Notes: a model not told the origin generated them from the sequence alone. A stretch of DNA of 33,114 nt from Clostridiales bacterium (GCA_016281895.1 JAEEJM010000038.1:1-33114); one strand, 5' to 3'. Counted from the stretch's first letter, positions 21,980 through 31,112 are shown. Numbers and translations: made by a program.

Positions 21980-23509
21980 ATGAAAATTTGCATGACATAT
22001 GCGGTCTGCATACTTCTTCTCGCGGCCCTGATCGCCCCGTTCGGCGCCGGAGCGCTGACCGACGGCCAGAAGGAGACGCTCGTCTCGTACACGGACCGGT
22101 TCATAGAGGACGGCAACGCGCCGATCTCCGATAAGAACAGGACCGGCTACCTGCAGTACGGCGTGAAAGAGGTGTGGCGGACTTATCAGCTCTTCCTGAG
22201 CTTTAACTACGAGGTGTACACCACGACACCGTCCGGATCAAGGCAGAAGATACTGTTCATGATGAACCCGGACGGCTATACGTCGTACGACCTGTACGCC
22301 GACGAGATCTCGCGCTCTCCCGGAGGATATCTCAAGCCGGGGAACTATCTCTGCCTCGACTGCTCCGCCTTCGTCGCCTGGATCTACAAGGCGGTGTTCG
22401 GCCTGCGCTTCGATTATGCAGAGACGGGCAACAACTCGATCAGGAACTGGTCCACCCTCCACTACCTCGGAAGCTCTTTCGCCTATCTGCGCAAAGTCAC
22501 GACCGACCGCGGGGTGACGGCTCTGTTCCGCGACGTCTGGTCCAAGATCGACCCCAAGGGGGGCATCGCCTTCTCCGATCTGTGCGAGATCCAGAACAAG
22601 CTCGAGGTCGGAGACATCCTCGTCGGGCGCAACAGCTCGTCCGACTGGGGGCACATCATGTTCTACGGCGGCGACGGATACATCTATCAGTCCTCGTCCA
22701 CTCCCCAGGTCATGCCCGACGGCTCGCTCAACACCCACCTGATACGCAGGCAGCTCCTGAGCGAGCTCACCAACGCAGTCTATACCGAGATCCATGTGCT
22801 GCGCATAAGCGACGGAGTCATTCCGGAGGATTTCGACGGCTGGAACGTGCCGGTCGATTTCGCCTCGCTTTCGACGTCCCGCTCGCAGTTCGACAGCACG
22901 GCTCCCGCGTTCATATACATTGATATCGAAGGAACCTACAATCCCAACGGCACGAAGACCGTCACGCTGCGCGCCACCGACGAGTTCGGCGACATGAAGC
23001 CGCTGTACCTTGCCGACGGAACGACGGTGATCCGCGGCTCCGCCTACGGCGAGAGCGGCGTGCTGGGGATATACATAAACGAGACCGGAACGCTTCCGGA
23101 GGACCTGTACGAATTCTCAGCCACGAGAAACACCTATTCGGTGCGCAAGCTGGCCGACGGCGTCCACTATATCTGGGCGCGCGACGCGGCCGAGAACGTC
23201 TCACAGCGCCTTACGGTGACCATCGGCGAGACCTCCACCGTCACCCGGCGCGAGGCCGACGGCAGCGAGACGCTCATAGCAAGATTCTCGGAAAACGGGA
23301 AGGAGATAGTGACGCCTCTTGTAAAGGCAAAAGAGGCGGCCACCTCCGCGGCGCAGACCGGGCAGACGGAGGATCCCGGGGACGACGTGACGGAGACGGA
23401 GAAGGTCCGCTCCTCCTGCCGCGCCTCGGCTTCGGTCTTCGTCCTGGGCGTCTGCGCGCTTGCAGCCCCGGCGGCGCTCGCAAGGAAAGAGCGCGGCGCG
23501 GGCGGCTGA
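21980..23509 (+). CDS. NlpC/P60-like surface hydrolase with Ig-like domains
   Basis: A 509-residue protein. I move the start from the track's TTG at 21887 to the ATG at 21980, because the upstream part overlaps a hairpin element while MKICMTYAVCILLLAALIAPFGAGA is a clean signal peptide with GGTGG before it. CLDCSAFVAWIY (Cys128) and KLEVGDILVGRNSSSDWGHIMFYGGDGYIYQ (His225) match the Cys and His lines of the NlpC/P60 and CHAP-like peptidase fold, so a peptidoglycan peptidase or amidase is likely. Residues about 300-430 look like Ig-like repeats (LRATDEFGDMKPLYLADGT, WARDAAENVSQRLTV). The C-terminus, SSCRASASVFVLGVCALAAPAALARKER, is a hydrophobic anchor preceded by a Cys rather than a PxTG motif. 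Probable roles are wall remodelling or attack on other cells. Confidence 0.75.
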   Translation: MKICMTYAVCILLLAALIAPFGAGALTDGQKETLVSYTDRFIEDGNAPISDKNRTGYLQYGVKEVWRTYQLFLSFNYEVYTTTPSGSRQKILFMMNPDGYTSYDLYADEISRSPGGYLKPGNYLCLDCSAFVAWIYKAVFGLRFDYAETGNNSIRNWSTLHYLGSSFAYLRKVTTDRGVTALFRDVWSKIDPKGGIAFSDLCEIQNKLEVGDILVGRNSSSDWGHIMFYGGDGYIYQSSSTPQVMPDGSLNTHLIRRQLLSELTNAVYTEIHVLRISDGVIPEDFDGWNVPVDFASLSTSRSQFDSTAPAFIYIDIEGTYNPNGTKTVTLRATDEFGDMKPLYLADGTTVIRGSAYGESGVLGIYINETGTLPEDLYEFSATRNTYSVRKLADGVHYIWARDAAENVSQRLTVTIGETSTVTRREADGSETLIARFSENGKEIVTPLVKAKEAATSAAQTGQTEDPGDDVTETEKVRSSCRASASVFVLGVCALAAPAALARKERGAGG

Positions 23510-23600
23510 AGAACAACCGATTGCAGGCGGACGGGGTCCGCTGACAAAATAAAGCGGCAGGCCGGTGAACTGAGCCGGGCCGCGAGTTTCTGAGGGAAAA

Positions 23601-24890
23601 ATGAGAATCCTTTCGCCTGGAGACAGACCGAAGATCGGTATCTTCGGCCTCGGAAGAGGGCAGAATTTTCTGAGGAACGCTATCAACAACGGTTTCGACG
23701 TCGTCGCTCTGTGCGATACCGACCAGAAAAAACTGACACTTGCAAAGACGAGAGCGCCGAGCGCCGCGGAGTATACCTCTTTCGACGAGTTCATCAAGCA
23801 CGACATGGACGCCGTCGTCCTCGTCAACTATTTCCACGAGCACGCCCCGTACGCCATAAGGGCCATGGAGGCGGGGAAGCACGTCATAAGCGAGGTCTGC
23901 GCCGCGTCAACGATGGCGGAGTGCGTCAGGCTGGTGCGTGCGGTGGAGCGCACGGGCATGAAATACATGCTCGGGGAGAATTATCCGTATATGTCCGTCA
24001 ACATCGAGATGAAGAAGCTCTACGAGAGCGGCTCTCTCGGGCGCGTGCTCTACTCGCACGGCGAGTACATACATCCGTCGAACGTCGAGTCGACGAACCA
24101 GTTCACCCAGGGCGAATTCCACTGGAGGGGATGGACTCCCCGGACCTATTATCTGTCCCATTCGCTCGGCCCGCTTATGTTCATAACGGGTTCAGCTCCC
24201 GTTACGGTCACGGCGGCCTCGGCGTACGCGCCGGAGCTGTGCCGCGGCACCGAGAAGCACGTCGCCGACGGCATCGCGCTCATGCTCTGCAACATGGCCG
24301 ACGGTTCCGTCTCGACGTTCAGCGGGGCAGGAGCGGTCGCCGGGCGCGGCAACTGGTACAGGATCGCCTGCCTGAACGGATCGGCCGAATCGGTCCGCGG
24401 CGACAACGAGAAGCTGGTCGTTCAGTACAACGACTGGACCTGCCCCGAGGGGAGCCCGCGCCTCTCGCAGTACGTGCCTCCTTACGAGAAGGCCGACGTC
24501 TCGGAGGCGGTCATCAAGGACGCAGGGCACTTCGGCGGCGACTACTGGGTGATGAACCACTTCAAGAAGGTCCTCTGGGGCGAGGAGCAGCCTTATTTCG
24601 ACGTCTACAGGGCGGTGACCATAGCCTCCGTAGGGATCCTGGGCTGGCGCTCCGTGCTCGAGGGAGGAAAGACCTTCGCCATCCCCGACTTCCGCACCGA
24701 GGAGGCCAGGGCGATGTACGAGAACGACACCGCGTCACCGTACCCAGGAGCGGACGGCAAGGCGGACATCCCGTGCTGCAAGAAGGAGTACATCCCCACG
24801 CCCGAGGACCGCGCGACTGCCGAGAGGATATGGAAGAAGTTCGGCGTCGAGGGGAACCTCGCGGAGACTGACAGGGCTGCCCGGCACTGA
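23601..24890 (+). CDS. Gfo/Idh/MocA family oxidoreductase
   Basis: A 429-residue NAD(P)-dependent enzyme. The Rossmann start is IGIFGLGRGQNF, followed by VVALCDTD, DAVVLVNYFHEHAPYAIRAMEAGKHVISEVCAA (the line that in the family reads ..EKP) and the alpha/beta C-terminal domain with MLGENYPYMS. In relatives the EKP Lys is catalytic; here the position is EVC, which is found in some subfamilies acting on other substrates, so the activity should not be assumed. Family members act on sugars, inositols or sugar acids. It is the first of three tightly spaced genes, and GAGGG stands before the ATG. Confidence 0.88.
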   Translation: MRILSPGDRPKIGIFGLGRGQNFLRNAINNGFDVVALCDTDQKKLTLAKTRAPSAAEYTSFDEFIKHDMDAVVLVNYFHEHAPYAIRAMEAGKHVISEVCAASTMAECVRLVRAVERTGMKYMLGENYPYMSVNIEMKKLYESGSLGRVLYSHGEYIHPSNVESTNQFTQGEFHWRGWTPRTYYLSHSLGPLMFITGSAPVTVTAASAYAPELCRGTEKHVADGIALMLCNMADGSVSTFSGAGAVAGRGNWYRIACLNGSAESVRGDNEKLVVQYNDWTCPEGSPRLSQYVPPYEKADVSEAVIKDAGHFGGDYWVMNHFKKVLWGEEQPYFDVYRAVTIASVGILGWRSVLEGGKTFAIPDFRTEEARAMYENDTASPYPGADGKADIPCCKKEYIPTPEDRATAERIWKKFGVEGNLAETDRAARH

Positions 24891-24909
24891 GAAGGGGGCG
24901 GGTTCCGGA

Positions 24910-26223
24910 ATGTCGGACGAACGTTACAGATACGCGCTTTTTTCCGATGAAAAGATGCGGAAGGCGCGGGATTCGTTCTTCTGGGTCGACAGCGATCCCG
25001 AGAGCGGAGAGAGGATATTCTTCGAGAATTCGGGCGGCTCGTTCCGCCTGAAGAAGGCCGTCGAGGCCAAGGCCCGCTACGAGGAGCTCCCGGACTGCCC
25101 CGAGCGCACGCACGAGAGGGCGCTGGAGCTGCAGGCGGTGCAGAGAAGGGCGGAGGACGACATCCTGCGTGTCATATGCGGATCGTCCTGCGCCGTGCTC
25201 GACTGCGCCCTTACGGCCTCCCAGCTCAACTTCAAGCTGGCGGAGGTCCTGGCGGAGAACGTGCCGGGCACCAACATCGTCACCACGGTGCTGGAGCATC
25301 CCTCCGCGTTCGACGCGGCCGCGTACGCCGCCGGGAAGACGGGCATGGAGCTTCGCGTCGCCCGCGCGGATCCGGCCACCGGCCGCATCGAAGCGGACGA
25401 GATCGTCCGCCTCGTGGACGGGGACACCTGCTTCCTGTCGGTCATGTACGCTTCAAACATCACGGGCTCGGTCATGGACATAGGGGCCGCCGTCCGCGGC
25501 GCCCGGGAGAAAAAGCCCGGCCTGTACTGCATCTGCGACGCGGTCCAGCACGCCATGCACGGCGTGATGGATATGGACGCTCTGGGCCTGGACGCCCTGG
25601 TCTTCGCCCCGTACAAGTTCTTCAGCACGCGCGGGGCCGGATACGCGGCGCTCAGTCCGCGCATGTCGCTGCTGCGCCACCACAAGCTGGCCGGGAAGCC
25701 GGCGGGCGTGTGGGAGCTCGGCTCGCCCACCCCGTCGAACTTTGCCGCGGTGTCCGCGGTCGTGGACTACGTGTGCTCGATGGGCGACGAGCCCGAGACC
25801 TCGGAGCGGCGCATCCGCTTCGTCTCCGGCATGAAAGCCATCAGGGAGCACGAGACTGCCCTCTACGAGCGCATGATGGACGGCACCGGCGCTCAGAAGG
25901 GGCTGCGCGGCATACCCGGCGTCAGGGTGTTCTGCGACGACCGGGACCTCAGCCGCAAGGATCTTATAATCGCATTTGCCGTCGAAGGCGTCGGCTGCGC
26001 AGAGCTGGTGTCGCGCTACGCGGCGGAGCGCATAACCGTGTACGAGCGGGTGCGCACGAGCATATACTCGGCCAGGATGCTCGAGGCGCTGGGCATAGAC
26101 GGCTGCGTCCGCGTGTCCCCGCTCCACTGCAACACGGAGGCCGAGGTCGGGAGGTTCCTGGCCGTGACGGAGAAGCTCGCGAAGGACGCCGCTGCCGGCG
26201 CCTCGTCCGGGAGGGACCGCTGA
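24910..26223 (+). CDS. Class V aminotransferase / cysteine desulfurase-like PLP enzyme
   Basis: A 437-residue fold-type I PLP enzyme. ENSGGSFRLKK at the start resembles the NNAG line of SufS/CsdA-type enzymes. VTTVLEHPSAFDA gives the His that stacks on PLP, CDAVQHAMH (Asp210, His213) binds the cofactor, and APYKFFSTRGAG carries the lysine (236) that forms the Schiff base. Class V members include cysteine desulfurases, isopenicillin epimerase-like and kynureninase-like enzymes. Its neighbours, an oxidoreductase 19 bases before and an M20 hydrolase one base after, point to catabolism of an amino compound rather than Fe-S assembly; no suf or isc partners are present. The precise reaction is unknown. 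Confidence 0.85.
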   Translation: MSDERYRYALFSDEKMRKARDSFFWVDSDPESGERIFFENSGGSFRLKKAVEAKARYEELPDCPERTHERALELQAVQRRAEDDILRVICGSSCAVLDCALTASQLNFKLAEVLAENVPGTNIVTTVLEHPSAFDAAAYAAGKTGMELRVARADPATGRIEADEIVRLVDGDTCFLSVMYASNITGSVMDIGAAVRGAREKKPGLYCICDAVQHAMHGVMDMDALGLDALVFAPYKFFSTRGAGYAALSPRMSLLRHHKLAGKPAGVWELGSPTPSNFAAVSAVVDYVCSMGDEPETSERRIRFVSGMKAIREHETALYERMMDGTGAQKGLRGIPGVRVFCDDRDLSRKDLIIAFAVEGVGCAELVSRYAAERITVYERVRTSIYSARMLEALGIDGCVRVSPLHCNTEAEVGRFLAVTEKLAKDAAAGASSGRDR

Positions 26224-26224
26224 C

Positions 26225-27412
26225 ATGTTCGACGCAAAGGCGGAAGCCAAGAAGATCGAAGGCGAGATAATCGGCATGAGGCGGGCCTTCCACCGCTGCC
26301 CGGAGCTGCGGATGGAGATGGACGAGACCGAGAAGCTGATACTCTCGTATCTTTCAGACATAGGCATTACCGAGGTGAGGAGCGGCATCGGCGGCAAGGG
26401 CATCGCCGCGGTGATACGCGGGAGGGACTCATCCCGGTGTCTCGGCATCCGCGCCGACTGCGACGGACTGCCCATCGCCGAGCAGACCGGCCTGCCGTTC
26501 GCCTCTGAGAACGGCAACATGCACGCCTGCGGCCACGACGCACACACCGCCATGGCTCTCGGCGCGGCCAAGATGCTCTTTCGGCACCGCGGCGAGCTCC
26601 CCTTCACGGTAAAGTTCATCTTCCAGCCGTACGAAGAGGGCGGGGGCGGCGCGAAGGCGATGATCGCCGACGGCGTCCTCGCGGATCCTAAGGTGGACGC
26701 CGTCGTCGCCCTCCACACGGGCAATCTGTACTCGGGCGACTTCAAAGGCGGGGATATCTGCACGAACAGCCGTTTCATGTCCTTCAACATCACCGGCTTC
26801 CGCGTGACCTTCAAGGGGAAGGGGGCCCACGTCTCGACGCCGGAGCTCGCGCAGGACACCGTGTTTGCCGCCGCCTCTTTCATAATGCAGGCGCAGCAGA
26901 TCGTCAGCCGCAACCGCAGGCCCGCAAGTTCCGCCGTATGCGCGGTGACCGTGGTACACGCGGGGACCCGCAACAACATCATTCCCGGGGAGGCGGTGCT
27001 CGAGGGCAGTCTGCGCTCGCCGGATATGGCCGAGGAGAATGAGTTCTATGCCCGCCTCGGGGAGATCGTCCGCGGAGTGTCGGTCGCGTGCGGCGTCGAA
27101 GGGACCCTGGAAAAGACGTTCTTCGTCCCGGGGACGGTCATCGACAGCGGCCTGTGCGAGAAGTTCCGCAGGACCGTCGCCGAGACCCTCGGCCCGGAGA
27201 AGGACAGGCGCATCACGGAGCTGACGCCGGCCGGAGAGGACTTTGCCTTCTTCGCGCAGAAGTGCCCGGCCGTGTACGCCTTCCACTGTTCGAAGTTCGC
27301 CGACAGGGAGAACTATCCGCATCATCATCCGAAATTCGATATCGACGAAGCCCAGCTGTGGACGGGGAGCGCGGTGCTTGCCGCCTTCGCGATGAAGTGG
27401 GCGGACGACTGA
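26225..27412 (+). CDS. M20 (M20D-type) amidohydrolase
   Basis: A 395-residue zinc/manganese hydrolase of the hippuricase/IAA-amino-acid hydrolase group. It begins MRRAFHRCPELRMEM; metal ligands are in MHACGHDAHTA (100-109) and PYEEGGGGAKAMI (135-147), and a late His line YPHHHPKFDIDE completes the site. The sequence VTVVHAGTRNNIIPGEAVLEGSLRS marks the dimerisation domain. Such enzymes release amino acids from N-acyl or small amide conjugates. The start lies one base after the PLP gene's stop, so the two are co-translated. Likely substrates are N-acylated amino acids or sugars fed to the two upstream enzymes. Confidence 0.92.
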   Translation: MFDAKAEAKKIEGEIIGMRRAFHRCPELRMEMDETEKLILSYLSDIGITEVRSGIGGKGIAAVIRGRDSSRCLGIRADCDGLPIAEQTGLPFASENGNMHACGHDAHTAMALGAAKMLFRHRGELPFTVKFIFQPYEEGGGGAKAMIADGVLADPKVDAVVALHTGNLYSGDFKGGDICTNSRFMSFNITGFRVTFKGKGAHVSTPELAQDTVFAAASFIMQAQQIVSRNRRPASSAVCAVTVVHAGTRNNIIPGEAVLEGSLRSPDMAEENEFYARLGEIVRGVSVACGVEGTLEKTFFVPGTVIDSGLCEKFRRTVAETLGPEKDRRITELTPAGEDFAFFAQKCPAVYAFHCSKFADRENYPHHHPKFDIDEAQLWTGSAVLAAFAMKWADD

Positions 27413-27618
27413 GGCCGCCCCGGCCCCGGCCTGCGAGCGGGCGGATGAGAGGCCCCCGGCAGAGCGAAGGCGGCGGAGGAAGACCGGCGGCGGAAAAGCC
27501 GGCTCCCGGACCGGCTCCGGGACCGGAGAAAACAGAGAAGCAAGAGGACAGTAAGCATACGATCTTCAGATACAAACGATTATTTTGATAAAAAGGCAAG
27601 CTGAAAGGAGAAAAACTC
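27413..27618. other. Intergenic region after M20 gene
   Basis: It is GC-rich with a TCCCGGA-CCGGC-TCCGGGA hairpin and tandem CCGGCTCC words near 27500-27530, then AT-rich sequence and the SD GAAAGGAG for the next gene. No clear terminator or promoter hexamers stand out. Confidence 0.45.
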
Positions 27619-28698
27619 ATGAAAAAAGCGCTTTGCATCGCACTGGCGGTCATTATGACGCTGACCGTTCTTCCGTTCGTCGCGGCGGCTTTCACGGTCC
27701 CGGACAACAACCCCGTGGCCATAGGAAACCTCAACGACGAAGATCAGACCGACGGCGATTATCTGCCCGAAAGAGTCGCGGAAGGCATCGTCGACGTGCT
27801 CTCGGGCCGCGAGGGGCAGCTCTACTGCGCACCCACCTCTACCAGGAATAACATCAACATCGGCAACCTTCTTACCGACGGCCTGATCTCCGCGCGCCAG
27901 GCGGTAGCGGGCGAGGCCGAACTCACCAACTGCTATCTCAACTGCAAGGCCGCGGACGCGGGCGCGGCGTCGACCGTCGAGGTCCCCGGCGTCGACGAGA
28001 AGTACGTCTATCTCGTTCACTTCGGCGGCCTCAACAACGTGACGGCCGACAGCGCGGCCGTCTACTACGCGAGCCAGGCCGGAGCAGATTCCGCCCGCTC
28101 GGGCGTCGAGCCCGTCATCGGCATCACCGACACCAATCTCGTGATACTCATCTCGGTCGACGGCGGCGTGACGTACGAGGTCGCGTACAGGACGAGCGAC
28201 TCCTCCGCCTTCAACGACGAGGTCAACCAGATGGTCACTTATGCCGATCCCGAGACCTTCAACGTCTACTGGTACAGAACGGCCGCCTTCAAGTTCGCGA
28301 AGACCTATGCCGGAGTCACCGACATAATCTACGCCGCTCCCGTCGCCAGGCGCTCTGACAACGGCTACACCGCAAGGATCTCCGAGTTCAGCGTGTACGG
28401 AGCCTCCGCGGCCAACCCGGAACTCACTAACTACGCCGTTGCGACCCGCCCCGAGCCCACGACCGCCGAGGTGACGACCGCGGCTCCCGCGCCCGATACC
28501 CAGGCTCCGGATACCCAGGCTCCCGAGACCCAGACCCCCGAGACCAAGGCTCCCGATACTCAGGCTCCGACCAGCCAGGCTCCGGCCACCGAGGCTCCCA
28601 AGGAGGAGAAGAAGGGCTGCGGCAACTTTGCCGCCGGAACGTGGATCTGCGTTGCCGCCATCCTCGGAACGGCCGCAGTGATCAGGAAGAAAGACTGA
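27619..28698 (+). CDS. Surface protein with Pro/Thr/Gln repeats and Cys-type C-terminal anchor
   Basis: A 359-residue secreted protein with signal peptide MKKALCIALAVIMTLTVLPFVAAA. The body (25-262) parallels the protein at 20684: ILISVDGGVTYEVAYRT matches its STDGGNTWSVAWKS line and YAAPVARRSDNGYTARISEFSVYG its closing line. Both thus share a discoidin-like ligand-binding domain. Seven pentapeptides of the form APDTQ/APETQ (291-325) form a wall-spanning stalk. The end is EEKKGCGNFAAGTWICVAAILGTAAVIRKKD: a basic stretch, Gly-Cys-Gly, a hydrophobic segment and a basic tail without any PxTG. How this signal is processed is unknown. SD GAAAGGAG. Confidence 0.8.
   Translation: MKKALCIALAVIMTLTVLPFVAAAFTVPDNNPVAIGNLNDEDQTDGDYLPERVAEGIVDVLSGREGQLYCAPTSTRNNINIGNLLTDGLISARQAVAGEAELTNCYLNCKAADAGAASTVEVPGVDEKYVYLVHFGGLNNVTADSAAVYYASQAGADSARSGVEPVIGITDTNLVILISVDGGVTYEVAYRTSDSSAFNDEVNQMVTYADPETFNVYWYRTAAFKFAKTYAGVTDIIYAAPVARRSDNGYTARISEFSVYGASAANPELTNYAVATRPEPTTAEVTTAAPAPDTQAPDTQAPETQTPETKAPDTQAPTSQAPATEAPKEEKKGCGNFAAGTWICVAAILGTAAVIRKKD
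28489..28593 (+). repeat. Seven 15-bp repeats coding A-P-(D/E)-T-Q
   Basis: Degenerate in-frame units of 15 bases, mostly GCTCC(G/C)GA(T/G)ACCCAG, produce the stalk APDTQ-APDTQ-APETQ-TPETK-APDTQ-APTSQ-APATE. Copy number may vary between strains. Confidence 0.85.
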
Positions 28699-28699
28699 C

Positions 28700-28735
28700 C
28701 CGCGCTCACCCGGCAGGCGGTTTTTTAGAAACCGC
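28700..28735 (+). terminator. Probable terminator after surface-protein gene
   Basis: CCGC/GCGG with an inner GC pair is followed by six Ts, and the same GCGGTTT can pair with AAACCGC further on. The stem is modest. The remaining bases to 28870 hold a CCCGGACG/CGTCCGGG hairpin (28784-28811) and the ribosome site of the next gene. Confidence 0.5.
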
Positions 28736-28870
28736 GGACGTTTGAAGAACCGACGGTAACAGCCAACCCCGGCAAAGACGTTCCCCGGACGCGCCGGCAC
28801 GGCCGTCCGGGAGAACGCCGGCAAACGGTTTCCCCCTTCGATCCTCCGGTCGGAGGGGAAGGAGTTTATA

Positions 28871-30844
28871 ATGAAACGTTTTCTTTCGCTTCTTCTGCCG
28901 GCGCTGATCCTGTTTGCGCTCTGTCTGCCCTCCTGCGACGGAGCCGGGCCTTCGGGCGACGGCACTTCGGACAAATTCAATGAAACGGAGCCCGATCCGA
29001 CGATGACGACCGACTGCAGCGGCGGAACGAACACCGCCGAAGCCGTGACGACGGCCGAGACCGACAAGAGGGAAAAGTACGCTCTGTTCATCATAGCCGG
29101 CCAGAGCAACGCCCAGGGCGGCTACGACGCCGCCGACGTCGACGCCGGCAGCAGCGCGGCCGAGGCGACCCCGGTCGATCCGGGCGTGGGCGTGTACATC
29201 GACGCCCGCACCGTCGCCGAGGCGAAGGCCTCGGTCGCCGTGGACCTCTCGAACGGAAGGACCGGCTTCGCGTGCGCTCTCGCCAGGCGCTGGAACGAGC
29301 TCACCGGAGAGAAGGTCATCATTATCGTGGGCGCCTCGAACGGCGCTCCCATGGCTGCCTGGCTCCCCGGCGGCGACTATGCCGGAAGCAGCGCCGTCGG
29401 CAACTGCTACGACAACACTCTTACGGCATACAGAAACGTGATGAGCGTCTACGGCGCCGACCCGGGCATCAGCATCGTCCGCACCGGCATGTTCTGGTGC
29501 CACGGCGAGACCGAGATGAACAACGAGTGGCGCAACGGGACCTGGGTCAGCGCGAATCCCGATCTTCTGACGGCCGACCGGTATGTCGAGATGTTCACGG
29601 AGATGTACCGGAGCATGGAGCGGGACATGAAGGTGGAGTTCGGCGCGATCAATCTCGTCCGCACAAATCCTAACCGCATATCTCAGCTCAGCCGGGAGAC
29701 GGGCATATACACGGACCTCGTCCCCATAAGAGCCGCTCAGTACGCGCTTCACAACAGCTCCGAGCTGAGCAACGTATTCATCGCCTCTCGTATCAGCGAC
29801 ATCGCGGTCTCCGTCTCCCGCACGGATCTCAGCGACAGGCCCGGCTACGGATACATGGGCACGATCAACGTCCACTACCGTCAGCAGGGCTACAACGCCG
29901 TCGGAGCCGATCTCGCCGAGAACACCTATGCACGCATCTGCGGAACTCCGGCCGCTCCGACCGGTCTCGAGGTCCTTGCCGAGGACGGACAGACGCGTCT
30001 GTCGGACGGCGATACGGTGAAGGTGACCTGCGGGGACGGCTGTCAGATCGCCGGCTTCGTGCTACCGATCGGCAGCAGGGACACGGGCGTGAGCTACGAG
30101 GTCACTGCGGGGAGCGAGTATTACTCCGTCGACAGGAACGGCTTCATATCGACCTCCGCCGACGCCAGGCCGGGATCCGCAGGCGAGATAGTCGTCAGAG
30201 CCGAGTCGGGTCATTCCGTGACGCTGAAGCTCATAGGTCAGGACGCGCTCGGCAATACGGAGGAAAAAACGTATTCTCAGACCGTCTGGCGCTGGGACTT
30301 CGACGGAAACATCGCGGAGATGAACCAGTACAACAACCTCACGGACACCGCGGAATCGACCCTCAGCTACAGCTTCGGAGAAGGCCGCGTGTTCCTGGCC
30401 GACGCGAACACCGATTTCACGCTCGCCGTACCGTTTACGCTCTCAAGCGAACGCGACTGGGCGCTCGAGTGGAAGGCGGAGATGACGCAGGTCGGTACGC
30501 TCTTCGGGAACGAGATATCCTCGTACGACTTCATTTATCTCGCCTACACGGTGGATCTTTGGGACAAGCCATTCAGACTCGTGCCCACCGCGGGCTCGGC
30601 GATGATGATCCCCTACGGGGACTACGCTCAGAAGAACACCGAGATGAACTCCTGGCGCGTCGAGTACGAGTCGGAGACCGGGACCATGACCCTGTTCTTC
30701 CTCGGAAGCGGCGGCTGGGAAAAGGTAGGCAGCACCGTCACCGGACAGTTCTCGGCACATTTCACGCGCATGTTCGGGAGGTATTCGAGGAACAACTTCG
30801 GCATGCGGGGCTCGGTGGACTATGTCCAGGTCGAGCTGTACTGA
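28871..30844 (+). CDS. Secreted SASA/SGNH-type carbohydrate esterase lipoprotein
   Basis: A 657-residue lipoprotein (LCLPSC, Cys22) with a Thr-rich linker to residue 68. The catalytic domain has IIAGQSNAQGG (Ser79 nucleophile), MFWCHGETEMNNEW (208-220, the oxyanion/Glu line) and TINVHYRQQGYNAVG (His335), the order seen in sialate O-acetylesterase-type (SASA, CE6-like) enzymes. It probably removes acetyl groups from glycans. Residues about 360-455 resemble an Ig-like module. From about 460 (WRWDFDGNIAEMN) to the end a lectin-like beta-sandwich with ALEWKAEMTQ likely binds sugar. It is followed by a strong terminator, with an SD GGGAAGGAG; the ATG is clear. The substrate is inferred from family. 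Confidence 0.82.
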   Translation: MKRFLSLLLPALILFALCLPSCDGAGPSGDGTSDKFNETEPDPTMTTDCSGGTNTAEAVTTAETDKREKYALFIIAGQSNAQGGYDAADVDAGSSAAEATPVDPGVGVYIDARTVAEAKASVAVDLSNGRTGFACALARRWNELTGEKVIIIVGASNGAPMAAWLPGGDYAGSSAVGNCYDNTLTAYRNVMSVYGADPGISIVRTGMFWCHGETEMNNEWRNGTWVSANPDLLTADRYVEMFTEMYRSMERDMKVEFGAINLVRTNPNRISQLSRETGIYTDLVPIRAAQYALHNSSELSNVFIASRISDIAVSVSRTDLSDRPGYGYMGTINVHYRQQGYNAVGADLAENTYARICGTPAAPTGLEVLAEDGQTRLSDGDTVKVTCGDGCQIAGFVLPIGSRDTGVSYEVTAGSEYYSVDRNGFISTSADARPGSAGEIVVRAESGHSVTLKLIGQDALGNTEEKTYSQTVWRWDFDGNIAEMNQYNNLTDTAESTLSYSFGEGRVFLADANTDFTLAVPFTLSSERDWALEWKAEMTQVGTLFGNEISSYDFIYLAYTVDLWDKPFRLVPTAGSAMMIPYGDYAQKNTEMNSWRVEYESETGTMTLFFLGSGGWEKVGSTVTGQFSAHFTRMFGRYSRNNFGMRGSVDYVQVELY

Positions 30845-30918
30845 GACCGCCGCAGCGGGTACTGACCGGCCTGCGGCGGCAGGCCCGTGCCGCAGAGGCT
30901 GAGATCATAATTTATGCC

Positions 30919-30952
30919 CCGGGGCGGCCGCGCGGCCGTCCCGGCTTTTTTT
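30919..30952 (+). terminator. Intrinsic terminator of esterase gene
   Basis: CCGGGGCGGCCG pairs with CGGCCGTCCCGG (one G-U) in a 12-bp stem with a tiny loop, followed by CTTTTTTT. It is about 75 bases past the esterase stop; nothing else was seen in 30845-30918. Confidence 0.9.
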
Positions 30953-30983
30953 CTGATGCTTCTCCGGATCCGGCAAAAAACAG

Positions 30984-31012
30984 TTGATTTGCCGTTAGAA
31001 ATATGATACCAT
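30984..31012 (+). promoter_or_regulatory. Promoter of Nif3-family gene
   Basis: TTGATT and TACCAT with a 17-base spacer in an AT-rich patch just after the esterase terminator. Both hexamers are 4 of 6 matches. The start near 31019 leaves a leader of about 127 bases. Confidence 0.55.
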
Positions 31013-31029
31013 TAAAGGCGATGTGAAGA

Positions 31030-31112
31030 GGCGGCGGGTCCGCCGCCGCGTCAGAAGCGTATGCGGCGGAGGCCCGGGTCCGCGCACTGTCCGGGCGTTC
31101 TTCAGCCGCCGC
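31030..31112 (+). promoter_or_regulatory. Structured 5' leader before Nif3-family gene
   Basis: Two GC hairpins are visible: GGCGGCGG/CCGCCGCC (31030-31047), and GCGGCGG (31063) with CCGCCGC (31106) enclosing GCCCGG/CCGGGC. The leader ends with the SD GGAGG. It contains no T run and matches no riboswitch I know. It could affect mRNA stability or ribosome access. Confidence 0.45.
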
